Assembly: GCA_949752735.1 (NCBI GenBank)
Contig: OX457042.1
Location: 60,921,468 to 60,985,467 of the forward strand
Direction of reading: 5' to 3'
DNA: 64,000 nucleotides
From: Lumbricus terrestris
Lineage: Eukaryota > Annelida > Clitellata > Crassiclitellata > Lumbricidae
In this document: piece by piece, positions 1-11,710 of the stretch
Layout of the letters: the number at the start of each line of letters is the position of its first letter
Position numbering within the stretch: the stretch's first letter is position 1
Translations under genes and position numbers: made by a program
Notes under the pieces: generated by a model
Seen by the model: only the letters and a program-made list of their open reading frames with translations
What the model was told of the DNA's origin: nothing
Databases searched by the model: none

Positions 1-792
1 GACGAAGTTCTGACAAAAACAATTCTGCACAGTTTTTTTGAGACACGGTGTAGTGATAATACATTTCAATATTCACATTTTGTCTAGGGGCCCCCGAGTT
101 CCTAGTTACGCCACTGCTTTCTACCACTAAATAGAGGGAGCATTTATTCGCTGTTGAAATATAGACAAAGGTGCACGGTGGATGTTATTGGTTGACATCT
201 ACATGTATGCAACTCTGACATTGATTCACTAGGAGTGGAAACTTAAGGCGCCAGTAAAACTGCTCTGGGTGAGGTCAACCTGTCTCCTGCAGTCAACTCT
301 GCTAATTTCCTTTTAAAAAATCAGGAAATAAGTCACTGAAAAAGGACAGGTCTTCTGATGACTACTGTCTTGGTTCTCAACTCGCCGGAGCTAAATGCTC
401 TTAGTGATTTGTGGCAGAGAGTCAGTCGGAGTCAGAATGGTTAAGGTGGGAAGACGGAGAATCGGATGTGCACAGAGTAGCAATAATTGAACTTGTGAGA
501 CTTCAGTCTAAGTAGAAGGCCCGAGGCATGGTAAAAACACTTGAGACAGAATATGGTTGGCAACGAAGGTGGATGAATCGAATAATAATTGAAAGACTTG
601 GAGCAATAGCAAAGTATAGCGACATACCTATGTCTTGCGAAACAATATGCCACCGTGTCCGGAAGACAGTGATCTATCTACCCTGTGAATTTTGCACACA
701 TCTGAGTATTTCTGAGCGTCATTTCGCAAACAACGTTACGTCGACATAATATGTTATTGTTCATCCCGGCAGAACTCGAACATAGCTCTACT
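1..792. other. No gene recognised
   Basis: No coding region, RNA or repeat with clear boundaries is visible. Bases around 85-115 resemble the right end of a hAT-type MITE (a GCCACTG terminus), but its left end is not present. Short ORFs here have no recognisable domain. Confidence 0.4.
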
Positions 793-896
793 GGAAACTT
801 TCCCGCCACTCAGCCACCTGACCTACGTTACCTGTGCACTCTTGCATGATAATCAGCTGACCATTCAAGGTTATATGAAATTAGTTTGCAGGATGG
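793..896 (-). mobile_element. Inverted 5' fragment of a Gmr1-like LTR
   Basis: Read on the minus strand, this stretch aligns with the first ~100 bases of the LTRs at 14472 and 21454, including the CCCGCCACTCAG and AGCTGACCATT blocks. It lies head-to-head with the forward LTR remnant that begins about 45 bases downstream. The orientation implies a rearrangement or two separate insertions. Confidence 0.7.
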
Positions 897-924
897 CTTG
901 CATTTTGAAAGATAATTAACTCTC

Positions 925-2101
925 TTTAAAAGAAAGGAAAGGTAAGCTAGTTTGCTGCTTTGCGGTCGTACGCCTGAGAGCAAGAGAGACAGAGACAGAG
1001 ACAGAGAGAGGGACAGAGCGGCTGAAGGAGGGATGTACGCTAAGAGTGAGATAGGCTGAGATAGGAGTGCCAGTCATGTGTATAAGGTGAAGGGTTTACT
1101 GTCAATACCGCGCACACAATTCCGCGCACACAATACCGCGATTTTTACTACCGCGCACCTTCAATACCGCGCACGATCGTTACCGCGTTTGTTTGCGAAT
1201 TTGTTCAATCCAGCTTCTATTTCATACCTATAAATACCTTCATCCAGCTTCTATTTCTCGCTCGTTATTTTCGTCAATCCAGCTTCTATTTCAGACATAG
1301 AAATACCTTCCTTCAGCTCTTATTTCTCATGCTTTATTTTCGTCATTCGAGCTTCTATTTCACCTGTAAAAAACCATCATCCAGATTCCATTTCTCTTGC
1401 GTTTTTTCATCAATCAAACCTCCATTCCACCTGTAAAGAAACTTTCATAAAAGCTTCCATTTCTCAATGCGTCACAATCGAATTGACGAAAATAAGGCAT
1501 GATAAATAAAAGCTGGATGAAGGTATTTATAGGTCTGAAATAGAAGCTAGATTGACGAAAATAAAGCATGAGAAATGGAAGCTGGATGAGAGTATTTTTA
1601 TATGTGAAATAGAAGCTGGATTGACGAGAATAACGAGAGAGAAATAGAAACTTGATGAACCGAACATGTGCACCCTCGTACGATAAAATACGGAAATTGA
1701 ACAAATTCGCAAACAAACGCGGTAACGATCGTGCGCGGTATTGAAAATCGCGGTATTGTGTGCGCGGTATTGACCGGATACCAGGTTAAGAGAGAGAAAG
1801 AGAGAGAGAGACAGACATACAGACAGACAGACTGATATAAGAGACAGACAGAGACAGAGAGAGAGAGACAGAGAGAGTTTGATAAGATGGCGAAGTAGTC
1901 TTAACGTTGAGTTGTTTTGATACACGTAAAATTAGTCGTTGTGGTGTCGTTGTAGGCTATTTGTTATCTTGGTGATGGATTTTTGAAGAACAGAAATACG
2001 AGAAACTTCTCGTTGTTTTGCATAACGAAGTTAAAGAACTGTAGATAGGCTTATCTATAACTAGCCATTAGCTACCGAAGTTAAGTCTGGATAGGCTCAC
2101 A
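925..2101 (+). mobile_element. Decayed LTR of the Gmr1-like family, split by a foldback element
   Basis: A polypurine tract (AAAGAAAGGAAAGG, ~928-942) is followed by LTR-like sequence. The AGAGACAGAGA-rich part, the ATGTACGCTAAGAGTGAGATAG block, the AAGATGGCG block, the CTAGCCATTAGCTACC block and the terminal GCTCACA at ~2095-2101 all match the LTRs at 14.5 and 21.5 kb. The interval 1101-1774 is a foreign palindromic insertion. No internal coding region is attached. Confidence 0.7.
1101..1774. mobile_element. Palindromic foldback/MITE-like element
   Basis: Both ends carry GTCAATACCGCGCAC in inverted orientation, and the arms (about 300 bases each) remain complementary inward through a shared GATCGTTACCGCG block. 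The arms contain a degenerate ~40-45-bp repeat built on CCAGCTTCTATTTC. It interrupts the LTR remnant. No coding capacity and no clear target duplication were found. Confidence 0.75.
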
Positions 2102-2119
2102 TATCTGTTTGCATTTCAG

Positions 2120-2306
2120 TTGGATGATCTTCCACTCGAGGTGTTGGACGTTGTCTTACAAAAGTCATTTCTTCATTGGATATTGAATTCAACACCAAAG
2201 CAAAGAGACGAAGAAGTCATCAGGTCTCTTATATCAGTCGACGTTTGCTTCAACCGAAGAATCACCAGAGAACGATCCAAGAGGAAAATCAAGCGCTACT
2301 TGAAAG
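2120..2306 (+). CDS. Candidate exon encoding an F-box-like segment
   Basis: An open stretch lies between a good acceptor (TTTGCATTTCAG ending at 2119) and a donor (GAAAG then GTAGGT at 2307). Its translation starts LDDLPLEVLDVVL, which resembles the first helix of an F-box, and continues SLISVDVCFNRR. A second acceptor-like site at 2420 (ACTTTCAG) precedes sequence that stays open with one frame change to about 2640, possibly the next exon. The exon lies directly downstream of the LTR remnant. Assignment rests on a short motif and could be a transposon-carried exon. Confidence 0.35.
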
Positions 2307-2644
2307 GTAGGTTATAAGCTACGGTTCTGTCAAAGCATCATTTTCCAATTGATCATTTTTGACCACAAAATATTTATTTCGAACCTATAGAATAATCTAC
2401 TGTCATTCTAAAACTTTCAGAGTGCCGTTACCTCAATAACGTTTTAGTTAGTTATCCAAACACTTGCAACAGCGCATTTTTAATGCCTTGCAAAGCGTCG
2501 CCTTCAGAAGTGATGTTGAAGTGTATGAGGTGAAACTATTTGTAATTGAGTTAATAATGGACATTATTACGATGGAAAGAATCACCGCCAGTGTGCCCTC
2601 GCAATCACAGAAGCCCATCCGTAAGGGCAACATCAACAGTTGAC

Positions 2645-3275
2645 GGAGTCCATGGTGCCTCGAAGACGATGATCGAACATGAGCTTGATGACACCCATGA
2701 CATATTATTACTATAGGCCTACTCTTAAGCACTGCGTAATAAATGGTAAAAGACTGAGTATCCTTGGACCTCAGAGCAGGACCGGCCAGGGTTGCCAGGT
2801 CGACGCGAAATCGCGATCTTGGCTCCTTTTCCAAGCGCTCGGGACTGAAATTACCTCGCGATATTTGGACTCCTTTTGAATTGTCGCGGTCCCCACGGCG
2901 ACATTCAGAATTCTCAAAAATTGACCTGAATACATTGCTGTAACCGTGACCAGACTTGTGTGGGGATTGCCCACCTAATAATAAATACATTATTTCTTTA
3001 CGAAGTACCGACTAATCTACAGTATACTCAAAATCTAATTTTTTACGTCAATGTCTTCATCATGATTGTGTGACTTTGTGTCTTCTGCTGGTGTCTTTTT
3101 TACGACCCAAGAAAGTTACCGCCAATTTAATCTGTCGTGTACGAGGGCTACGTATACTTTGCCTAATTTTGCAGTGTGAATTTTCTGTTGGGCCTATTTA
3201 TCTAGATCTACTTGGCAAGTGTTGTTATGGGATGTGGGCGAAATACGTGAAATTGTACAGGAGTTGGGAACGACT
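2645..3275. other. No gene recognised
   Basis: No supported feature. Overlapping ORFs on both strands at 2679-2990 have no recognisable domain. Confidence 0.4.
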
Positions 3276-3838
3276 CCAATTCAATTCAATTCAATTGGTT
3301 TATTGATCCACCAAAAAGACAAAGACAAGCAGACAATTTTGCTTTCAGGATAGTACACACAGTAATTACATTGCAGTTAACATTTGCGATGGTATGGACT
3401 GGTGAGCAACCAATACTGTGTGTGGCAGAATCAATAGGCTACCCGAAGGGAATGATCCCGCTAGTGGGGCCTATTTACCAAAAATAATCATTGTGGTGAC
3501 AATAGAATATAAAAAAGCAGATGCAAAATTAATTAATTGGCGGTGCTTTTGAAAGCAAGTGAACAGTAGCAGCGGGATACTTTCCCTCAAAACATATATC
3601 AAAAACATAATGATAAATAAACATGAACATAGGTTAAGTAAAGTAGTTCATTTTACATTTTTTAATGCGTGTGCACGGATTTGAATTTTAAACTGAGCGA
3701 GACTCCTGGATGCACGAATACTTTCCGGTATGTTATTCCATAAAAGAGGACCCTGATACTTAATAGAAAACTTTCTAGTGTTCGTTTTTGCAAAGACACT
3801 TATGTAGGCTCTATTATTTCTAATGCATTTAGTATATA

Positions 3839-5868
3839 CTGCCGTGCTAAGCAAAAAGACAGTAACTCAATTTTTTCCGTTTTTGAGTTAGCACTTGTTT
3901 TCACATCCTGACAACATATTCTATCATGTATATGAGCGAGGAAATGGTATCTGTACAGGAACATGGAGAAAAACGGAAACGAAATTAACAGTAACTTAAT
4001 TTAGGTATCATGGTGCTAAGCAAAAACGCAGTAACTTGAGTTACTGTCTTCTTGCTTAGTATCCCATGTATTTTGTTGGCCGATCGACGTACAGATATTT
4101 CAATATCTCAGCTTCCAATTCACTTAGAATCCACATCTTGGTGTTAAAACAAACACATTTATGGTCAAGGATTCCAATGGAACCATCCCAAATTTTCTCA
4201 TGGTCTCAATAACGGCCATTTTCCAAAATGGCCGACCAAAAAAGATGGAATTGTCAATATATCGGCTTTCAGTTCACTTGGAATTGTTATCTTGGTGTCA
4301 AAACATACACATTAAGGATCAAGGATTGCAATGGAGCCATCAAATATCAACTATAACCTTAATAGCGGCCATTTTCCAAAATGGCCGACCTAAAAGGAAG
4401 TATTTGTCAATATCTCGGCTTTCAGTTCACTTGGGATCGTCATCTTATTGTCCAAGCATTTAAGAGCAAAGATTCCATTAGGGCTACAACAAAGTTCCCC
4501 ATGGTGTCAATGGCTGCCATTGTCCAACATGGCGACCAAAATAGGAACATATTACTATCTTAGATTACAATTCGCTTATAATCATCATATTGGTGTATAA
4601 ACATATGCCTTTTAGGGCAATGGATCTATTCCAGCAACGGGGCCTTCGAAAATTTTCCCATCGTTTCAATGGCAGCCATTTTACAAAATGGCCGACCCAA
4701 AGATAAGAATTCACTCCACGTTTACGCAGTCTTTCACCACAATTTAAGAGTTCCTGGGGCTTTGGAATACTTACCCCTTAATATGTATGTTTAAACACGA
4801 ATATGACGATTCTAAGTAGACTGAAAGCTCCTATATTGATAATTTGGTATTTTGGTCGGCCATTTTGAAAATGGCCAACGTTGGGGCCATGGTGAAAATC
4901 TACATTGACTCTATTGCAGCCCTTGCCCCTACATTTAGATATTTAGACACCAAGATGACAATTTTGAGTGAATTGAATGCTAAGAAATTTTAAAAAATTC
5001 AGAATGCTCGGCCATTTTGGAAAATGGCCGCCATTGATGCCATAGGAAGTTTTAAATGGCCCCATTGGAATCCTAGCCCCTAAAAATGTATGTTTAGGCA
5101 CCAAAATCACGATTCTAAGTTAATTAAATGCTGAAATATTGAAAAAACATTCTGGTCGGCCATTTTGAAAAATGGCCGCCTCTGAGGCCATAGAAAGCTT
5201 TAGATGGCCCAATGGAGTCCTTGCCCCTACGAATGTATGTTTAGGCACCAATTTGACGATTTTGAGTGAAGTGAATGCTCAGATATTGAAAAAAACTATT
5301 TTGGTCGGCCATTTTGAAAAATGGCGGCAATGGCCGCCACTGAGTCCATATGAAGTTTTAGATGGCTCCATTGGAATCCTTACCCTCAAAATGTATGTTT
5401 AGGCACCAAGATGACGATTCTAAGAGAAATAGAAGCTAAGATCTTTAAAAATATGTAGATCGGTCGGCCAATTTGAAAAATGGCTGCCATTGGCGCCAGA
5501 TTGCAAATCTGTGATGGTCCTATCGACAAGTCTTTTTCTTAGGACTTGTTCGTGGTATTTACCAAATTTTATGCAAAGTGAACATTTTCTCACCAGTCTG
5601 CAGCACTATAATGAAGACTTACTGCTTTCTTGCTTATTCAATGCTTCGATACTAAGCAAAAAGACAGTAACTCATTTTTATACAATTTTTACTCAAATTT
5701 CACTAAACACGAGATTATTCCCTAAATTCACAAGTTTAGATATGATTGTTTGCAAAAATTCAGAAAGATTGAAGTATTATTTCTGGTTGGATTTAAAAAA
5801 AGTTCTTCTTTGTCGTTTTACGCGAAATCACCTTTTTTGAGTTACTGTCTTTTTGCTTAGCACGGCAG
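3839..5868. mobile_element. Foldback DNA transposon, TA/TATA target duplication
   Basis: Terminal inverted repeats begin CTGCCGTGCTAAGC and remain matched for about 36 bases through an AGACAGTAACTCAA block. TATA flanks both ends (3835-3838, 5869-5872). The interior holds about four ~130-140-bp repeats in one orientation (4080-4700) and four or five in the opposite orientation (4850-5500). Each contains a local palindrome GGCCATTTTGAAAATGGCC or a close variant. No transposase is present. It disrupts the LINE. Confidence 0.8.
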
Positions 5869-6238
5869 TATAAGTTAGGTATAAAATAGGATGAGAATGC
5901 AAGTGGAAGAAGGTTGTTGTCATACTTATACATAAATGTACTAGTTTGGATGAATTTAATTTAGGATATTTTTAGCACGTTCAGTTGTTGATATAAGGGG
6001 CTAGTGTGAGCATTAAAGGGAGATTTAGTAATAATTCTTATGGCTTTTTTCTGCAGTCTATTTAGCTTAGTTAGGTGAGTGTCATATGTAGATGTCCAAA
6101 TGAGATTGCAGGAACTTAAGTATGGGTGTATAAGTGTAAAATATAATGTTTTTAGAACGTGAGGTGGAAGGAGTTAGGGTATTCTGTGAATTATGCCTAT
6201 ATTTTTTGATTTTTTTTTTGAAATCTCAGCAGTGTGTA

Positions 6239-7436
6239 GGGTAAATACCCCAAATGTGAGCACCTTAACGAAATTTTGATATTGCAGGAAACTAATAGAC
6301 TATAGCAGACTTCTGATAGCTGCAATAGGTATGTACAATATATATCTATGCGACATATATGCATAATAATTTCAAATAATTGACATTATATTTTTTATAA
6401 TAAAAATCAAATTTTGAAAAAGGTGCTCACACTTGGGTACCATAACTTAATGTGAGCACACCCTTGTCCCCAATGTGAGACATTTTGTACAATGTACAGT
6501 GCTGGACATTCCATTAGAAACACATATGGTATGGTATGGTATGGCATAGTATGATATGGCATGGTATTGTATGGTGAGGTATGGTATGGTATTGTATGGC
6601 ATTGTATGGTATGGTAGTGTATGGTATGGTATGGGTTGTGTGGTATGGTATGGTATGACATGGTATGATATTAAATGGTATGGTATGATATGTTATGGTG
6701 TGTGGTATGGTATGGTATTGTATGGTGTGGTATGGTATGGTATTGTATGGTGTGGTATGGTATACATGGTATTGTATGGTATGGTGTTGTGTGGCATGGT
6801 ATGGTATGACATGGTATGACATGGTATGGTATGGTATGATATCATGGCAGGGTATGGTAAACGGTAATTTCAGTGTTTTTCAATGATTTTCAGGTGTGAT
6901 TAGACCTCCTAATGTAGGCTCTAGTAAATAAATTGATGGTTTTAATGTGAGCACCATGCTCACAATGCGGAACTCTTTAGTGCATATAATGTAGTAAAAA
7001 TTGATGGCCATAGTGTGAGCATCATGCTCACAATGCGGAACTCTTTTAGTGCTCACATTACGGTACAGGCAGTCACTATGAGAAAAATTTCTTGTAATTA
7101 AACGGCACTAGACAAATCCCTTATTATCGCTCACTGTTAAAATGGACATTAAACAGATTTTAACAATACAAGTAGCTATACCATGGTCAAATATGCGACT
7201 AAGTTATCAATAATTGACGAAAAAGGAAAAATAAGTTTATTTGCGTCATTTTGTTTAAAATAATTTACATCTTTCGAAAAGAGTGCCTCCAAATATATTT
7301 AAACGTTTTCGGATATGCTTATGGTTACTACCATGGATATTCGCAGAGTGGCGCCATCGTATATAGGCCTAATGATTTTGTGAAATATTCCAAGATGCTC
7401 ACATTTAGGCACTGCTCACCTTTGGGGTCTTTACCC
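6239..7436. mobile_element. Non-autonomous TIR element, TA target duplication
   Basis: Inverted ends match at about 22 of 24 positions, starting GGGTAAA and including GACCCCAAAGGTGAGCA on the right end. TA flanks both ends (6237-6238, 7437-7438). The interior repeats TGTGAGCAC-type words and carries a pentanucleotide satellite. The TA site suggests Tc1/mariner-type mobilisation, which is inference because there is no transposase. Confidence 0.75.
6525..6845. repeat. (ATGGT)n pentanucleotide microsatellite
   Basis: About 320 bases of tandem TATGG with variants TATTG, TGTGG and CATGG. The absence of stop codons makes several spurious ORFs on both strands. Confidence 0.95.
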
Positions 7437-7887
7437 TACATGTATATTCCATTTTAAGTGCTGGTCGATATGTACACCCAGGAATTTAGATGAGTATACT
7501 TGCGGTATTGATATGTTTTCAATTAGCAATTTACTAGCAGGAGGTGGAGCAAGATTTTTTTACTAGATCTAAAAATTATATAACTGGTTTTTGCAATATT
7601 CAGCGAAAGTTTGTTGGCTCTGAACCATTCTCTGGCCATTTCTAGGTCGTTATTTGCTATTTTAATCAGCTGTTCATAAGAGGAGTGAGAGTAAAAAGCA
7701 TTCGAATCGTCAGCAAATAGTATGTAATGTAAGAAAGTTGCAGAGCTAGGGAGGTCGCTAATGTATATTTGAAATAGATTGTGAAGGTAGGCCTATGGTG
7801 ACATAGTCGATCACTGCCGTTTTACGGCAATAAAGGCTATAAAGGGCCTATAGTATACATTATACATGTAGGCCTACGATTCATTAA

Positions 7888-8623
7888 CCCCTTCTGTCCC
7901 TTATGACGTACACCGTACGTCATGGATTTTAAGCCCGTGCTACCTTATGACGTACGGCGTACGTCATGGAATACTATAGAAACCTGCGTCGTGTTAGGTT
8001 GCTAGGGCGTACTTAGTGTTTAAGTTTTGACACCTATTGAATGTAAAAACAAGAGAGAAATTATTCTCTGCATATTATTCTCTGCATTTATAATATTATT
8101 CTCTGCATATTATTATTTTTCTGCATATTATTCTATATGACAAAAGTGGCGCTTTTATTGCATATGCATGGTCGATAGTAGAGCGTGTAAATACGATGTC
8201 GCGTAAACCGTTCAACAAAGACGAGGGCGTGTCCAATTGCTGCTAGAGTTTACTGGTAGTGATATAGAGCCTTTTAGGGAATGCAGATAGTTATCAAAGC
8301 AGGCCTACAGCAGCGTCGGCGAAAAGACCTGCTAAAAGGTCGGCGCCCTTCAGACGGCCAGACGGTGAATCCCAATGAGTTCCTATTATTATTGGTAGCG
8401 GTAAACCTAAAGAACTTACCCAAAAAGTCTGAACTGATCAATAATTATATAAATTTGCATAACAAAACATGTCGGAAAGTGGAAAATTACGTAGGCCTAT
8501 TTGAAGTCTTCAATGTCTCTATATAAAATTGAAGTTGCATAAGTCTATATGTCCACGAAACTCGTCAAATCTGCCCAGACACCCCTGGTAGCGCGGGACT
8601 AAAATGGCATGGTACGGAAAGGG
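7888..8623. mobile_element. piggyBac-like internally deleted element
   Basis: TTAA at 7884-7887 and 8624-8627 flanks inverted ends: the left end begins CCCCTTCTGTCCCTT and the right end, inverted, begins CCCTTTCCGTACCA. A subterminal repeat containing TTATGACGTAC occurs twice on the left. An ATG at 8196 opens a short decayed reading frame (MSRKPFNKDEG) that could be the transposase N-terminus. A full transposase is absent. Confidence 0.7.
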
Positions 8624-8705
8624 TTAATGGTTTGTAAACCAATTTAAAAGTATGTTGAAATTGCGTCAGTGTAATCAGTTCACTTTTGATTTGTAAACCA
8701 ATTAA

Positions 8706-8948
8706 ATGTGGAGCATTTTCCAGACCAGATGTGGCATCGGACCACAAATTGGTGATGGCAAGGGTACGGTTAAGGCTGAGAACGACGCCCGGGAGCGGAA
8801 GGGACGAAGATTTGATATGGAAAAGTTAAGGGATGATGCTGTCAGGAGGCAGTACAGCGCCCAGCTTTGCAGCAGGTGGAGACAGGCCAGAGAACGTCCC
8901 TCTAAAGAATCATTAAAAGAAAGATTTTTCCAAACACTTCCGGCATAA
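8706..8948 (+). pseudogene. LINE endonuclease/linker fragment
   Basis: The 80-aa frame contains RFDMEKLRDDAVRRQY followed by a basic helix-like stretch. This resembles the segment after the endonuclease domain of RTE/Jockey-type retrotransposon proteins (FDVSKLKD-type motif in craniofacial-development-protein-2-like sequences). No endonuclease core or RT is attached, so it is treated as a fragment. Confidence 0.45.
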
Positions 8949-9640
8949 ATATATCGAAAGTTCTGAGGTTCGACGCTCGGTCGGGTACCTATAATAATAT
9001 TGTCCGATGAAAACGGAAGCGATCCAATTTCAGTGAGACTTGCGTCCGAATTACGTCAGAGAAGAAAAAACTCTAATTTATCACTCACAGAATGACGAAT
9101 CGAGTCAGACTTATAAACAGAATAAATTAGAATATAGTTGATTTATCAAACAAAATTATTTTTGTGTCACATAATTCGACACAATTGATTAAATCGCAAA
9201 AGACACCGCAATGGCTGAATGCATGTCTATGGTTCGACACACCTGCGACAAAAGCAGTACACCAACAACCACCAAACACTAGGCTGAACAATAATTCAAA
9301 GAGCCACCTCGCCTCGAATTTGATTTTGAGATTAGTTATCAACGAAGTCAGTACTGGGAAGACGATTGAGGTTTAACTGACCTCGACAGACTTTGATCAT
9401 AGAGCTACTGTGTATCTAAATGTAATTCACTCTAGCGGATTAATTATTATTATAAATTATATACCAGTTTTCCTTGTGGATACCGGTTGGATTGCAGTTT
9501 CTCTCAACTATTTTCTTTAAAGTCAACGTCATTGGGCACTAATTGCTGTCACACCCTTCTGGAAGATGATTATCCCATAAAGACATTAGCCTATTGTAAA
9601 ATAACAGATCTGTTTTTATATTGATGAGCTGATATTGCTG
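8949..9640. other. No gene recognised
   Basis: No repeat boundary or recognisable domain. The antiparallel ORFs at 9127-9376 are mutual shadows without known motifs. Confidence 0.4.
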
Positions 9641-9650
9641 GTATTTGCAG

Positions 9651-9919
9651 GTTTTTATGAAGGAAACAAGAAACTTTCCGCAATTTGTAGAAACAACAAA
9701 GATTTTCTTTTGAAAAATATTAAACCGAATGTTGAATTAATCGCATTACTTTTTTCTCTCAACTGTCTAACGGAAGAACAAAGTCATTTCATTCAACGAC
9801 AACATTCAAACCGAGACAAGAACGCAGAACTTCTGAAGGCTGTAAGATCCTTCGGCAACAAAAAAAATTTCAGATTTCGCCAGATGTCTTCGACAGACCA
9901 ACCAAAAGGAGGTGGCTAA
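9651..9919 (+). CDS. Candidate exon encoding a CARD-like death-fold domain
   Basis: An acceptor (GGTATTTGCAG ending at 9650) precedes an open reading frame to a TAA at 9917-9919; a possible donor (GGAG then GTGGC) lies near 9911. The translation has CARD-like spacing: LLKNIKPNVELIALLFSL, then CLTEEQSHFIQ, then ELLKAVRSFGN, ending STDQP, compatible with helices 1-5 of a CARD. Such domains recruit caspases or NLR partners. The rest of the gene is not identifiable here. It could be a host innate-immune exon or a pseudo-exon. Confidence 0.45.
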
Positions 9920-10048
9920 GCTAGTCGCAAACGGAGGAGGTTCGTAGTGAAAATCGTGGCCCTAGAATGATAAGGTTCTTTTTAAAAATCAACCCAATGC
10001 TATCTCTGTTCTGTTCTCAGCCATCCTCAATGCGAGGGTCGGCCGCAT

Positions 10049-10313
10049 CAGTGCCGGCGCCAGGATTTGAGTTTCGGGGGGCTGAGCCCCGCGGCGAAAA
10101 ATTTCCATTTTCGCCGCCAAAATTTCTGAAGACCTTTTTTTTTAAATTTTCCATTTTCGCCGCAAAAATTTCTGACGGCCTTTTTTTTTTACTCGTCAGC
10201 CGAAAATCGTGGATATTTCAATGTAAAAAATTCGGATGGCCCTTTTTTAGGGGGGGGGCTGAACCTCTTGTAGGGAGGAGCTTAGCCTCCCAGCCCCCCT
10301 AGCGCCGCCACTG
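10049..10313. mobile_element. hAT-type MITE with 8-bp target duplication
   Basis: The element begins CAGTGCCGGCGCCAGG and ends AGCGCCGCCACTG, imperfect inverted repeats. A perfect 8-bp duplication GGCCGCAT flanks it (10041-10048, 10314-10321), as made by hAT transposases. It is related to the element at 55984. Confidence 0.85.
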
Positions 10314-10539
10314 GGCCGCATCATGCACAATGTTTCTCCAACGCTTCCTGATGAACAATACTAGCATATGGGCCCAATTAGCGATCGGAATGATAAGGCT
10401 ATTTCTTGAGCAGTCGAGCTTCTAGAGTTAGAAGGTTCTATGTCCACCTTTTTTATAATCAAAATTATCCGATATCCGTTTTGGGCTATCATGGGCTAGG
10501 CCTATGTCCTGAAAGATCGAGCTTAACTAGAGACTCTAT

Positions 10540-10900
10540 CTTGCACTGTGGCTCTATGCCCGGGAATTTAGACAGAATTTAATAACTATAATTATCTTCC
10601 AGTAGCTCTATGTCCAGGAATTTAAACGTAATTTAATTATTATATCTTGTCAGTAGCTCTATGTCCAGGAATTTAGACAGAATTTAATAACTATGGCCTT
10701 TATCCTTCCAGTACTGTATAATGTATATCCTGGAATTCAGACAGAATTTAAGAACTACATCTTTCCGGTCGTTCTACGTCCAGGAATTTAAACAGGATTG
10801 AATAACTATATCTTGCCAGTAACTCTATGTCCAGGAATTTAGGCAGAATTTAAGAACTGCTTAGCATGCCCCGGAATAATGAGGCTCTATGTCCACATAT
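10540..10900. repeat. ~55-bp tandem repeat
   Basis: About six diverged copies share CTCTATGTCCAGGAATTTA and AGACAGAATTTAATAACTA. A further stray copy is recognisable near 11775-11850. Confidence 0.8.
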
Positions 10901-11142
10901 TTTTTTATCAATCTTGCGAGGAGCCTTAGACACCCAATAAAAAATCAGCTGTTGACATTTTATTATATTACTATGAAGATATAATGGTGACCATCAATGT
11001 ATAATAATAAATTACTGATGCAAGCAGGGAACCCTGTTTTCGCGGAACCATAATTATGTTCCTTTTGGTTTAGGCTACCTATTGACAACCTGCATACGAA
11101 TTTGTTTAACTGCGCGCTTGTATTACTTTGAGGTGGTGACCA

Positions 11143-11702
11143 CAGGCCCGGCCCTAGGGTTTGCGGGGCCCAAGGCAGCAGCGAATCTCCAGGTAAATAT
11201 TTACTAAGTTCATAATTACCTGTCAATACAGTATTTACACTATAATTATGTATACCTATGTAAGTAATGCAAAATCTGGTAAATTAGCACCGATTTTCAA
11301 CAGCAAAGTTTAACTTTTGACAAATTTATGTGCGCCAAAGCACTAATGAAGCTAATGATTCTCACGGTGAAACGGAGAAATTTACATTTAGACACCTACG
11401 GTACGTGAAAAATCCATGTTCTTAATTTCCTGCTTTGTATTTTTCAAACTAGTGCTAAAAATTTACCATTGTGCTGCGCTCCCTCCAACTATAATGTCTG
11501 CAGGCGCCCATGTTGAAAATTGAAGTTAACACGTTCACCGCCCAGTACGAGTTAACTCGTACCGGATTCAGTCATTTAACATGGCGTGTAGGCGGTGAAC
11601 GTGTTTGGACATTCACATGCAAATCTGGCTATTAAAACTAGCAGCGTACTATGAAAACAATAATTATTTCGCCTCGCTCGCCTTGCCCTAAGGCCGGGTC
11701 TG
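11143..11702. mobile_element. hAT-type MITE with 8-bp target duplication
   Basis: The ends are inverted: left CAGGCCCGGCCCTAGGG, right (inverted) CAGACCCGGCCTTAGGG. Perfect 8-bp flanks GGTGACCA lie at 11135-11142 and 11703-11710. The interior is non-coding and contains a smaller palindromic element at 11528-11605. Confidence 0.85.
11528..11605. repeat. 78-bp palindromic element
   Basis: The outer arms AACACGTTCACCGCC and GGCGGTGAACGTGTT are exact inverse complements. Inside the left half lies an 18-bp perfect palindrome (GTACGAGTTAACTCGTAC). Probably a very short MITE nested in the hAT MITE. Confidence 0.75.
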
Positions 11703-11710
11703 GGTGACCA

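Larger units (their letters stand above)
3280..7790 (-). pseudogene. CR1/Jockey-like non-LTR retrotransposon fragment, interrupted twice
   Basis: Minus-strand reading in three pieces (7790-7437, 6238-5869, 3838-3280) gives reverse transcriptase C-terminal sequence. It includes the catalytic FADDSNAFYSH motif near 7700, EWFRANKLSLNI, then a stretch ending NRLQKKAIRI near 6050. The typical C-terminal block GPLLWNNIPESIRASRSL lies near 3740. The 3' end is marked by an AATTG short tandem repeat at 3280-3298, as in CR1-type tails. The 5' part is missing. Two TA-flanked DNA elements (3839-5868 and 6239-7436) split it, so both arrived later. Confidence 0.8.

Noticed and set aside
2448..2990. 180-codon minus-strand ORF
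   Set aside because: No recognisable domain; opposite-strand splice-like signals and a conflicting frame make it unsupported.
6407..6886. Tyr/Trp- or His/Thr-rich ORFs
   Set aside because: Frames through the (ATGGT)n microsatellite.
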